Below, piece by piece: positions 27,894 to 35,321 of a stretch of 64,000 nt of DNA (within the stretch, counting starts at the first letter, position 1; every line of letters begins with the position of its first letter). The DNA comes from Phycisphaerae bacterium (GTDB lineage: Bacteria; Chloroflexota; Anaerolineae; 4572-78; J111): assembly GCA_028285035.1 (NCBI GenBank), contig JANQQF010000124.1:162282-226281 (forward strand). The letters are read 5' to 3'. The notes under the pieces are model-generated. The model was not told where the DNA came from. It saw only the letters and a list, made by a program, of their open reading frames with translations, and did not search any database. The position numbers were made by a program, and so were the translations under genes.

Positions 27894-27922
27894 AATATAT
27901 CATAGTTACAGAAAGTTGTAAA
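27894..27922 (-). promoter_or_regulatory. Predicted promoter of the acyl-CoA synthetase gene
   Basis: On the minus strand TTTACA (27922-27917), 17 bases and TATATT (27899-27894) stand about 110 bases before the start codon. Confidence 0.5.
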
Positions 27923-27957
27923 TTGAACACTCGGTTTTCTCATCTTACTTTATTCCC

Positions 27958-28012
27958 TTGACATCTCAAAGCCAAACGAATATAATAGCCCAAACAATCA
28001 TTGCTCAGGCAA
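27958..28012 (+). promoter_or_regulatory. marR promoter with overlapping TTGC-N4-GCAA operator
   Basis: TTGACA (27958-27963), a 17-base spacer and TATAAT (27981-27986) are a perfect consensus promoter. The start point falls near 27993, and TTGCTCAGGCAA (28001-28012), an inverted repeat, lies just downstream. The perfect palindrome TTGCTTAAGCAA recurs at 28491-28502 after the gene. Autorepression by MarR is inferred. Confidence 0.65.
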
Positions 28013-28016
28013 GCAA

Positions 28017-28472
28017 ATGACTAAAAATCATCTCACTGACACCAGTTCAATTGAAAATGCAGTGGCCTATCGTATTCATCACGCTTCACGGCTACTGAGG
28101 TACACGCTGAACCAGTTTATGCGGAGCCACGATATGGACGTTAGCTTGGAGCAGTGGTTTATTCTCTTTCGGCTTTATGAGCGACCTGGTCAAGCCCAAA
28201 ATGAGTTAGCCGACAAGGACTTACAAGATTATCCCAATATCACCCGGCTGATTGATGGGTTAGAGAAGCGAGGTTTGGTCAGGCGGGAAGCTGATCCAAA
28301 TGATCGTCGCCGCAGTTTGATCTATTTGACCGATGATGGTCGCCAATTTATGACCAGTATTTTTCCCGCTGTCCTTGAAGAGCGAGAACGCCTCTTTGCC
28401 GGAATTTCTGAGGCAGAGATCGAGATGTTCGTCGAGGTTTTGGATAAAATCGAACAAAATATTCGTCAATAA
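28017..28472 (+). CDS. MarR family transcriptional regulator
   Basis: The 151-residue protein has the MarR winged-helix: LEQWFILFRLYERPGQAQNELADK for helices 2-3, given as EQWFILFRLYERPG and QNELADK, LIDGLEKRGLVRREADPNDRR for the recognition helix and wing (split at LIDGLEKRGLVRR / ADPNDRRRS), and helical ends for dimerisation. Such regulators bind short palindromes and release them on binding small ligands, often aromatic or fatty acids. It is divergent from an acyl-CoA synthetase and followed by a methyltransferase with a matching palindrome in between. These two are the likely targets. The leader is only about 24 bases long. Confidence 0.9.
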   Translation: MTKNHLTDTSSIENAVAYRIHHASRLLRYTLNQFMRSHDMDVSLEQWFILFRLYERPGQAQNELADKDLQDYPNITRLIDGLEKRGLVRREADPNDRRRSLIYLTDDGRQFMTSIFPAVLEERERLFAGISEAEIEMFVEVLDKIEQNIRQ

Positions 28473-28490
28473 AATTTTTTACGCAATTAC

Positions 28491-28502
28491 TTGCTTAAGC
28501 AA
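28491..28502. promoter_or_regulatory. Candidate MarR operator before the methyltransferase gene
   Basis: The perfect 12-base palindrome TTGCTTAAGCAA lies 38 bases upstream of the methyltransferase start and resembles TTGCTCAGGCAA at the marR promoter. Confidence 0.55.
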
Positions 28503-28540
28503 TTATTATTCAGGCAAACACACCCAAGAAAGGATACAAA

Positions 28541-29227
28541 ATGAACTTAACACTTGGCACTTGGCAGATTGCGATTAATCGAATTCAAGCGACAGAGCCA
28601 GAAGTGGCTACAATGTACGATTTTGATACGTTATACTGGCATCAGGCGATTGCAAGTTTGGGTTATTTACGGGCGTATCAAATGCTGTTTGAGCATTTAC
28701 ACGTAAACGATCTTTTTCACGATTTACCACAGCGACCAAACATCCTCGATTGTGGCATTGGCACCGCAGGCTTGAGTTTGAGTTTGATGCAGATACTTGG
28801 CTCAAATATTCAGCTCGCGGGCGTTGATGTATCCCCACAGATGTTGCGACAGGCCCAGCGGCGTTTGACTCGCCTGGGTCTCATTTGCGATACACAACGT
28901 CAAAGCGTCGAAGCCCTGACCTTTACCGATGCCTCATTTGATTTTGTAATGAGCGCCCATATGCTGGAGCATGTAGCCTACCCTGAGCGAGCCATCCATC
29001 AGATGGTGCGAGTATTGCGACCTGGTCGTCCCATTCTCATCATCGTTAGCAAGCCAAGTGCCCTAACCTCACTCATCCAGCTCCGCTGGCGTTACAATGC
29101 CTATGAACCTGAGCACCTAATCAGCCTTTTGCAGGAAAAAGGTTTGGGTGGGGTGCAACACTATCCTCTATTTGGGTTTGTCCCTAGTCGAACCAGTTGG
29201 GCTTACGTTGGAATCAAACCAATTTAA
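28541..29227 (+). CDS. Class I SAM-dependent methyltransferase
   Basis: The 228-residue protein has a standard Rossmann methyltransferase core: NILDCGIGTAGLSLSL near residue 65 (motif I), LAGVDVSPQMLRQAQRRL near 88 (motif II with the acidic SAM-ribose residue), SFDFVMSAHMLEHVAYP near 128 and MVRVLRPGRPILIIV near 152. It resembles UbiE/Methyltransf_11 proteins. The acceptor is unknown and the C-terminal 60 residues give no hint. Start is set by AAAGGA. A MarR-type palindrome lies in its promoter region, so it is probably controlled by the preceding gene's product. Confidence 0.85.
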   Translation: MNLTLGTWQIAINRIQATEPEVATMYDFDTLYWHQAIASLGYLRAYQMLFEHLHVNDLFHDLPQRPNILDCGIGTAGLSLSLMQILGSNIQLAGVDVSPQMLRQAQRRLTRLGLICDTQRQSVEALTFTDASFDFVMSAHMLEHVAYPERAIHQMVRVLRPGRPILIIVSKPSALTSLIQLRWRYNAYEPEHLISLLQEKGLGGVQHYPLFGFVPSRTSWAYVGIKPI

Positions 29228-29262
29228 TAAAGCCCTTGTTAAGGAGGTTAAGAAATCGGACA

Positions 29263-29330
29263 TTAGCCCCCTAGCCTTCCAAAGGGGGGAAGCCAGAGAT
29301 TTTCTTCCCCCTTTGGAGGACCGAGGAGGC
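29263..29330. repeat. Dispersed palindromic repeat A, copy 2
   Basis: Reverse complement of this stretch matches 5316-5379, sharing the core AAAGGGGGAAGAAAATCTCT and the flanking C-rich and G-rich arms. It ends 15 bases from the stop codon of a truncated NmrA-like gene. Confidence 0.7.
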
Positions 29331-29344
29331 TTAATATCGTCCAT

Positions 29345-29470
29345 TTAATACACAAGTTCACCCTCACTGCGAATGAACAACCGCACGGGATACCCCGCTT
29401 TTATAAGTTGCTGGGCCGTAGGAAAGCCGGTGTTCTCTTTAGCAGCCATCACTAGAATTTTTGGCTTCAC
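29345..29470 (-). pseudogene. Truncated NmrA-like NAD(P)-binding protein (41 codons)
   Basis: The minus strand encodes KPKILVMAAKENTGFPTAQQ and then LIKAGYPVRLFIRSEGE before a stop. This is the first beta-alpha-beta unit of an NmrA/atypical SDR protein, compare KILVTGATGKTG in intact relatives. The Gly-rich loop is degraded (MAAKENTG). It starts with a GTG that overlaps the carbonic anhydrase stop by two bases (TCGTGA) and uses that gene's GGAGGT as ribosome site, so it was once the second gene of that operon. About 250 residues are missing. Repeat A lies just beyond the stop. A complete homologue exists at 51941-52807. Confidence 0.65.
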
Positions 29471-30021
29471 GATAATACCTCCATTTTTTCTGCCAAAGGT
29501 GTGGGCGCAACAACTTGTCGCAATGTTCCTGTTCCAGTATCGTAGATGTGGCCAGAGACCACCATCGCCTTGGGCACAAGGGGTGATTGGCGTAACCGTT
29601 CGATATCCTCCTGAATAGCCTGTAGGTGATTGTGATTAGCTAAGGCAATGAGCTTTTCCGAGGCCACATTGAGGTGCTGACTCAGACCCGCCACTAACTC
29701 AGGATTGGCGAGCCGCTCAAAACCGCAATCTGTGTGATGAATGATGGCCAAGCCAAACCCTCTGAATTGATCACCTGCCATCTTACCTGCCATTGCCCAC
29801 AATATCCCTAGCTCAAGCTCCAACTCATCCGACACACGGGCACCAGCATTACGAAAAACAAAGGCATCCCCCAACTCTAATCCTAAAAAGTGGGCCGGAT
29901 CGATGCGCGCATCCCCGCAAGTGAGGACAAAGGTGTTGAATTTCGGCATAATCTGCAATCCGCCTGGGTATTGAGCCGCAAAAGCTTCATTTCGTTCTTG
30001 GAAAATTTGTAAATCTGACAT
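29467..30021 (-). CDS. Beta-class carbonic anhydrase
   Basis: The 184-residue protein has the beta-carbonic anhydrase motifs: TCGDARIDP near residue 35 (zinc Cys plus the Asp-Arg dyad), FVFRNAGARVSDE near 54 and IIHHTDCGFE near 92 (zinc His and Cys). It interconverts CO2 and bicarbonate, though some proteins of this clade hydrolyse CS2 or COS instead. The start follows AGGAGAC. Its upstream region contains two copies of the palindrome that also flanks the adjacent tetR promoter. It was co-transcribed with an NmrA-like gene that is now broken. Confidence 0.87.
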   Translation of the reverse strand: MSDLQIFQERNEAFAAQYPGGLQIMPKFNTFVLTCGDARIDPAHFLGLELGDAFVFRNAGARVSDELELELGILWAMAGKMAGDQFRGFGLAIIHHTDCGFERLANPELVAGLSQHLNVASEKLIALANHNHLQAIQEDIERLRQSPLVPKAMVVSGHIYDTGTGTLRQVVAPTPLAEKMEVLS

Positions 30022-30040
30022 GAGTGTCTCCTAAAGATAA

Positions 30041-30076
30041 TAGTGATTAGTTTTTAGTGAGTAGTGGTTGGTTCAC
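30041..30076. repeat. Low-complexity repeat of AGTGATTAGT/AGTGGTTGG units
   Basis: This stretch is the reverse-complement counterpart of the ACTAACCACT units at 444-480. It lies between the operators and the ribosome site of the carbonic anhydrase gene. Confidence 0.45.
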
Positions 30077-30080
30077 TTTC

Positions 30081-30154
30081 GAGATCAGTCGATCTTAATA
30101 GCCGATAAAATTTTTTGTATAATCACCTTCTTCCATTAAAGATCGTTTGTTCTT
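30081..30154. promoter_or_regulatory. Two TetR-type operators in the carbonic anhydrase promoter region
   Basis: GAGATCAGTCGATCTT (30081-30096) and AAGATCGTTTGTTCTT (30139-30154) share the pattern RAGATC-N4-G(A/T)TCTT with two sites at the tetR promoter. A -10-like TATACA on the minus strand (30121-30116) lies between them. Confidence 0.7.
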
Positions 30155-30239
30155 GAATTCAAGAAAAAAATTTTACTCATTTGGGATCATAGCCTCAACA
30201 AACGAGCCCATTAGTTCTCCCATCAAAACCCACTTAAGC

Positions 30240-30821
30240 CTAATCAAGCACCTTCAGGGCGGTCTTCACACTTCGTTCGATGCGATCATACCCTGAACTA
30301 CCACGGGCCAGCACAGCCATCCCATTAAATACAGTCACCAACAGATCGGCCACCGCCAGTGGATCCAAGTCAGATCGAACCTCACCACGAGCCTTGGCAT
30401 TTTCTAGTGCAGTCCGAAAACTGCGCTCCATTCGCTCAATGTGATCGTTAAAGATATCAAGGATGGGGCCAGGTTCAGTGCCAAATGCGACTGCCGAGTT
30501 GGCCATAAAGCAGCCATCATCAAAATTACCCGTCTTGACAATGTGGAGCATTGTAAGGAAAAATTCCTCTAGCTCGGCTCGACCAGCCTCTGGCGTGTTC
30601 AATTTGCTACTAAGCTGCGTCAAAGTGACTTCGAGATGACGCATCAGGGCGGCTTGGAACAGATCTCGTTTGCTACCAAACGCGCTGTATAACCCCGCAT
30701 GCGCTACTCCTGTATAAGTGACCACATCACGCATCGAAGTTTCAGCATACCCCTTATGCCAAAAAAGCTCCAAAGCTTTTTCTAATGCTTTTTCTTCATC
30801 AAACTCTCTTAATCGGGCCAT
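30240..30821 (-). CDS. TetR/AcrR family regulator
   Basis: The 193-residue protein has the TetR helix-turn-helix at residues 8-55 (ALELFWHKGYAETSMRDVV, YTGVAHAGLYSAFGSKRDLF) and a C-terminal ligand domain with MANSAVAF and RGEVRSDLDP, resembling the AcrR/YcdC-like group. It probably represses itself and the carbonic anhydrase gene, because four near-identical 16-base palindromes sit in both promoter regions and nowhere between unrelated genes that I noticed. GGGGAGAAATT precedes the ATG. Ligand unknown. Confidence 0.9.
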   Translation of the reverse strand: MARLREFDEEKALEKALELFWHKGYAETSMRDVVTYTGVAHAGLYSAFGSKRDLFQAALMRHLEVTLTQLSSKLNTPEAGRAELEEFFLTMLHIVKTGNFDDGCFMANSAVAFGTEPGPILDIFNDHIERMERSFRTALENAKARGEVRSDLDPLAVADLLVTVFNGMAVLARGSSGYDRIERSVKTALKVLD

Positions 30822-30842
30822 AATTTCTCCCCTTTTAAATTC

Positions 30843-30902
30843 AAGATCAATCGTTCTTAATTGTAATCGAGTTAATTCAATTTGTCAAGATCAACTGATC
30901 TT
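30843..30902 (-). promoter_or_regulatory. tetR promoter bracketed by two operators
   Basis: On the minus strand TTGACA (30888-30883), 17 bases and TACAAT (30865-30860) form the promoter. Operator AAGATCAACTGATCTT (30887-30902) touches the -35 box. Operator AAGATCAATCGTTCTT (30843-30858) covers the start point. Confidence 0.75.
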
Positions 30903-30952
30903 AAATAATTCTCAGGGTTCTCTCAGCTTAAGCTCTTACACTTCCTAAGACT

Positions 30953-31192
30953 ATGTCTACATTACGTCCACCCACCAACTACCGTAAAACCCGCCGTGAC
31001 CGAGATCGGGCTTTGTTTGGCTTGGTCCTTTTCTTCCTGGTTGTGATTGGTAGTGGATTAATCTGGCTCATTTGGGGTACCCAAGCTGCAATCACCGGGG
31101 GTATCTGTCTTTTTGGCGGCGGTCTCTTTTTAGTTGTATTATGGGTGTTGCTGAGTTTAATGCAGAAAGGTCTAGATAAGCTGAATGAATAG
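30953..31192 (+). CDS. Small two-helix membrane protein
   Basis: The 79-residue protein has a basic N-terminus (NYRKTRRDRDR) and two hydrophobic segments, about residues 21-43 and 48-69, so it is a small inner-membrane hairpin protein with both ends in the cytoplasm. I do not recognise a family. It is immediately upstream of a secreted M23 peptidase gene and may be expressed with it. No good ribosome site is seen. Confidence 0.65.
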   Translation: MSTLRPPTNYRKTRRDRDRALFGLVLFFLVVIGSGLIWLIWGTQAAITGGICLFGGGLFLVVLWVLLSLMQKGLDKLNE

Positions 31193-31202
31193 GAGTAACC
31201 TG

Positions 31203-32951
31203 ATGCAGAGTCTATTACGAAAAATGTGGCTCAGTCTCGCTATTGTGATCATTATGTTAGCCTTCGGGGCTACAACCGCCCCGGCTCACGCGCAGAGTGA
31301 TGTCGCCGAGACAGCAGACAAGCCTTTTATTTTGCCTTTTGCCGAACCATCAAATCTTGATACTTGGCTGCTGGCGCAGCCCTATGGCAATACAACCGGG
31401 GCTTATCGCCAACGTTTCACCACCTATGGTCTATCCGGCGGCATTCACTTTGGCTTAGACCTGGCCGCGCCGTGTGGCACTGAAATTGTGGCGATTGCGG
31501 ATGGCATTGTCTTCGCCGTTGACGGTCCGTTCGGCTCACCGCCCCATAATTTGATGATCGATCACCCTGAATTAGGCTATGCTTCAATGTATGGGCATCT
31601 ATTTGAGGCCCCAACAAATTTGAGGCCAGGGGATGTCGTTGAACAAGGTCAGGTGATTGCCTTCGTCGGAGACTCGCGGGACCGCTGTTATCGCCGCCCT
31701 CACCTCCATCTGGAAATTCGCGATTTGGCCCACGTCAAAAAGTACAATCCCATCCCACTGATTGAAGCCAATTGGGACAGTTTAGCCTTGATTGGCTCAG
31801 ATGGTCGTGACTTTGCCTATGATTTGGCCGCTCCCCGCAAGTGGCAATCGCTATACGATCAACCAGAAGCCCGAACAGCAGGGCCGATCATCAATGACTT
31901 TGATTATGTTTGGCCGATTGATTGGGAGAAAGGGGCGCCTACGCCACCCGTTTCAACGATCCCCCTACAGACTAAAGTTGTCTACACGAATTCATTACAA
32001 ATATTGCTAGTTGGGCAACAAATCACCGCTGGTCCCTGCTGCACCCAACCGTACTGGGCAGGCCCAGACGAAATTCGCTTTGTTGATCAACCCAATGCGG
32101 GTGCGGCCTTGGGGATTTGGGGCGTAGATTTACAAGAATCTCCCACAACACCAGCGCTTGTCAGAGACAGATTGGGGGTCTACAGCCCCAGGGAAGGCTT
32201 CATCACTTTCCCGAATTTAACCACCGGATTGACCATTGTTGAGCGGCTTTTTGATGGACGACAGTGGGAGATTGACACCTCTGGTGAAAACGTTAGTTTC
32301 TCTCCAAACGGCCGCAATATTCTTTGGACGGTTGATGAGCAAAACGTGCCGCGTGATAATCGGTTGCAAACAATGTGGGTTTCTAACCTCTCAGGCACCA
32401 ACCAACGCCAAATCATCCAAGAACGGCGCATTGATGACATCGGTTGGCTTACAAGCACCCAACTACTGATGGCCCGCACCTTTCAGGATAGCTCTGATGT
32501 CCAACTGTTCACGCTGTCCACATTGACGGGCGAACAAGAAGTCTTGATCGAGCGAATGCCTCGGATGCGGGGGACCGCGCTCAGTCCCAACAATCGATAT
32601 TTAGTCTACTACACCGTCTTCGACCCGACAGCAACCAACAATGGCATATGGCTCCTCGATTTAGAAAATCCAACCGAAGCCCCACAACAACTCCCCTTCT
32701 TCGGCACCTATCGTTGGCGAGACAATGACAGCTTGATCTACATCCCCTTTGAGCCTGAAGCCACCACCCATCAATTTTTTGAGTATGATGTGGTCACAGG
32801 TCAGTCAACCTTACTCTTTCCAGAAGATATCGAACTGATCGTTGCTAACAACGATTGGCAAGTGTCCCCTGATGGTAGCAAAATTGTAATGCTGGCGGCT
32901 GAGGGTCAGGAGCTAGGTGGTTTGTGGGTGTTGGATTTGCCGCAACCGTAA
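31203..32951 (+). CDS. Secreted M23 (LytM) metallopeptidase with beta-propeller-like C-terminal half
   Basis: The product is about 582 residues from the ATG at 31203, chosen because AGGAG stands seven bases before it. A signal peptide (LSLAIVIIMLAFGATTAPAHAQ) precedes an M23 domain with the zinc motif HFGLDLAAP near 85, LMIDHPELGYASMYGHL near 120 and PHLHLEIRD near 168. The second half, from about 250, is WD40/TolB-like with repeated NGRNILWTVD and NNRYLVYYT type strands, probably a beta-propeller. M23 enzymes cut peptidoglycan peptide bridges. In many bacteria such proteins serve cell-wall remodelling. A propeller attached to LytM is a less common arrangement. Confidence 0.85.
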   Translation: MQSLLRKMWLSLAIVIIMLAFGATTAPAHAQSDVAETADKPFILPFAEPSNLDTWLLAQPYGNTTGAYRQRFTTYGLSGGIHFGLDLAAPCGTEIVAIADGIVFAVDGPFGSPPHNLMIDHPELGYASMYGHLFEAPTNLRPGDVVEQGQVIAFVGDSRDRCYRRPHLHLEIRDLAHVKKYNPIPLIEANWDSLALIGSDGRDFAYDLAAPRKWQSLYDQPEARTAGPIINDFDYVWPIDWEKGAPTPPVSTIPLQTKVVYTNSLQILLVGQQITAGPCCTQPYWAGPDEIRFVDQPNAGAALGIWGVDLQESPTTPALVRDRLGVYSPREGFITFPNLTTGLTIVERLFDGRQWEIDTSGENVSFSPNGRNILWTVDEQNVPRDNRLQTMWVSNLSGTNQRQIIQERRIDDIGWLTSTQLLMARTFQDSSDVQLFTLSTLTGEQEVLIERMPRMRGTALSPNNRYLVYYTVFDPTATNNGIWLLDLENPTEAPQQLPFFGTYRWRDNDSLIYIPFEPEATTHQFFEYDVVTGQSTLLFPEDIELIVANNDWQVSPDGSKIVMLAAEGQELGGLWVLDLPQP

Positions 32952-32988
32952 TCAAGAATTCAGAACGTTCTAGGGTTGTATGATTTCA

Positions 32989-34413
32989 TTATTCAAAATC
33001 TGATAAGCTGGTTAAGATACCGTATAATTCAACATTGGCTGGCGCGGCACTGGTGGTGACAGAAACTTCCGCTGCTGCTCTGCCATTGCCTGGCACAAAA
33101 TCGACAAAGGTAAATCCACCACCAATGATATTGTTATTTGCATCATAGGCAATAGCTGAGGCTCTGATATCTGAAACATCTGTACCATACAGGTTAATAA
33201 TTTCACCAGTAATACTTGAAGAAAAGTCATCAGCAATATAGTTGACATTCTCAGAATTGAATGAAGGGGCATTCGCTTCATCCAAAAAGTCCCCGGCCAA
33301 GATTTGTACCTCGGCACGGCTAACAACCTCATCAACAAAGGTTTCTCCGGCAATGCCGATAGTTTGAGCTGGTAATAATATCTCCATGTAACCTTCATCC
33401 GTTTTTAAGACTCGCCCATCTTCGGCATAAAGCGTTATTCGATATTGCGAATTTTCAATACTTTTGGCGGGATTCGGATTTTCGAGGATAAAACCAAACC
33501 CTATTTGTGAGTCATCTTGACCATACCCACTTTTCAGTAAATTGATATTTTGAGCTCCTTCAGGTAGAGTGTTTTGTGAGCCAAGAAAGGTTAAGCCCGA
33601 TATTGACGGATAAAGTTCGATGTTTGTGGGTTCACCAGATGTTGTAATAGACGTGTGTACACCTGTACTGCTTCTTGCTAAAATAAAGTTCGTAAATGTG
33701 AAACCACCACCATTGATTGCCCCATTGCCATCATAACTGATAAACGAGACTCTTACATTTTCCAGGTCCTGATCGTAAGGGCTGCTAATCTGCCCAGTTG
33801 CTAAAGGAGTGATATCATCTGGAATGTACGTGGCTGAGTTGACCTGAAATGTGGGGATTTGTTCGGACGCAACAGCATCTGAGTTGTCGCTTTGTAGCTG
33901 AACTTCTATACGGGTGGCAGTTATTCCTTCATCCAAAAACGTTCTGCCAGCAACACCAAGACTTTGACCAGGTAATACGATCTCTACAAAACCAGACTCA
34001 GTATCCACAACGACTCCAGCCGCATCATATAAAGCAACTTGATATCGAGTACTTTCAAAGGCATGGGATATATTTGGATTCTGAATGATAAATCCAAATC
34101 CAATATCCCGACCATCCTGCCCAAAACCACTCTTCGTAACCGCTAGTGCCTGTAGTTCTGTTGCCTGCGCAGGCGCTTCAGAAAGATTTTGTGGCTGATC
34201 ACCTTCTTGGCCTGGTTCGATAAATTCTAGTTGTCTTTCTTGGGAAGGTCGGCTCTCAGACTGTTCAGCAATATCGGCTAATCTACTCGATGTTGTGTTG
34301 TCGCTACCGCTTATCAGAAGGGCGAACACACCACAAACCAAACAAAAGCCGCAAACAGCGACACCACCAACACCAACAATAACTCCTGTAATCCATACCC
34401 ACCGATTATTCAT
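32989..34413 (-). CDS. Membrane-anchored protein with duplicated FxLYD-like domains
   Basis: The 474-residue protein has one N-terminal membrane segment (WVWITGVIVGVGGVAVCGFCL, written WVWITGVIVGVGG then VAVCGFCLVC) and a Ser/Gln-rich linker. Two copies of a beta-sandwich of about 185 residues follow. The copies align as KSGFGQDGRDIGFGFIIQNP and KSGYGQDDSQIGFGFILENP, then GFVEIVLPGQSLGVAGRTF and GYMEILLPAQTIGIAGETF. The pattern of IGFGFxxxNPN, YxxxLYDxxG and LPGQ resembles FxLYD-type extracellular domains. No catalytic motif is visible. It probably acts outside the membrane as a binding or structural protein. Confidence 0.7.
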   Translation of the reverse strand: MNNRWVWITGVIVGVGGVAVCGFCLVCGVFALLISGSDNTTSSRLADIAEQSESRPSQERQLEFIEPGQEGDQPQNLSEAPAQATELQALAVTKSGFGQDGRDIGFGFIIQNPNISHAFESTRYQVALYDAAGVVVDTESGFVEIVLPGQSLGVAGRTFLDEGITATRIEVQLQSDNSDAVASEQIPTFQVNSATYIPDDITPLATGQISSPYDQDLENVRVSFISYDGNGAINGGGFTFTNFILARSSTGVHTSITTSGEPTNIELYPSISGLTFLGSQNTLPEGAQNINLLKSGYGQDDSQIGFGFILENPNPAKSIENSQYRITLYAEDGRVLKTDEGYMEILLPAQTIGIAGETFVDEVVSRAEVQILAGDFLDEANAPSFNSENVNYIADDFSSSITGEIINLYGTDVSDIRASAIAYDANNNIIGGGFTFVDFVPGNGRAAAEVSVTTSAAPANVELYGILTSLSDFE

Positions 34414-34637
34414 AGTTCGGATTCTTTCTAAGGCTAATTGTAGTCAATATATGTTATTTTGTATGAGTTGATCTAAAAGATTAACTTAACAATGTAGATA
34501 TCGCAAAAATCATCCGATATATTTGGAAAAAATCAATATCACGAAGGAACACTCACTTATGGGTTGACACGGATTGCTTTGGTATAGGTATTTTGCATCC
34601 ATAAAATTTACTCCTCCTGACGGTTAAAAACAAAAAC

Positions 34638-34717
34638 GTAGCACTAGCTACAATTTATTATTAGAAAGTTGCATCTCTCATATTTTTGTATACAATAGCT
34701 TTGTAGCGATCGCTACA
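34638..34717 (+). promoter_or_regulatory. Promoter between two GTAGC-N4-GCTAC operators
   Basis: TTGCAT (34669-34674), 16 bases and TACAAT (34691-34696) form a promoter. Its start point falls in the perfect palindrome TGTAGCGATCGCTACA (34702-34717), and a second GTAGC-ACTA-GCTAC lies upstream at 34638-34651. This looks like a TetR-type operator pair for the next gene. No adjacent regulator is obvious. Confidence 0.65.
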
Positions 34718-34754
34718 TTTAATCATATTATTTATAAATATGGAGAATACAATT

Positions 34755-35048
34755 ATGAATCGCACAATCATTTTAATCCTTCTTATTCCGTTTACCATCT
34801 TAACCGCTGTCGCCTTATGGAATGATGGGGTCTTGGGCATACTGACCTCAATCACCTCAAGTTATGGGTCGCTTCAAATTTATGTAGACCTCGTCATCGC
34901 TTTAATATTGATCTTGGCCTGGATGTGGCGTGATGCAAAAGCAACGGGGCGTAACATTTGGCCTTGGATTATTACCACACTTCTTATTGGCTCGTTTGGT
35001 CCGTTGATTTATCTTCTCACCAGAAACTCTACTGATGCAGTTGAGTGA
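34755..35048 (+). CDS. DUF2834-like small membrane protein
   Basis: From the ATG at 34755 (GGAGAA nine bases upstream) the protein has about 97 residues and three hydrophobic segments. The pattern DLVIALILILAWMWRDAKAT followed by IWPWIITTLLIGSFGPLIYL resembles DUF2834 membrane proteins. Function of that family is unknown. The promoter carries two matching palindromes, so the gene is probably tightly repressed by a TetR-like protein encoded elsewhere. Confidence 0.65.
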   Translation: MNRTIILILLIPFTILTAVALWNDGVLGILTSITSSYGSLQIYVDLVIALILILAWMWRDAKATGRNIWPWIITTLLIGSFGPLIYLLTRNSTDAVE

Positions 35049-35321
35049 ATGGTGAGAAGCAAGTCGATATCTTATGTCGCAAGAGTAGAACACTCGAACA
35101 CTTATATTTGAATGGCAATCATTTTGATGCATCGGCTGTCCCCCTATTTGGTAAAGCAAAACCAAATTGGCGAGGCGGTTGGCTACGCAGTTGAACGTTA
35201 AGGATAAGCGTTGAACTATTTTTGCAGCGCAATCAACAGCTTCGTCCTCACAATCACAATTTTCACCTTCAATGACCAAACGGTACAATAATTGAAACGG
35301 TCAACAATTCATCGAGAAACG

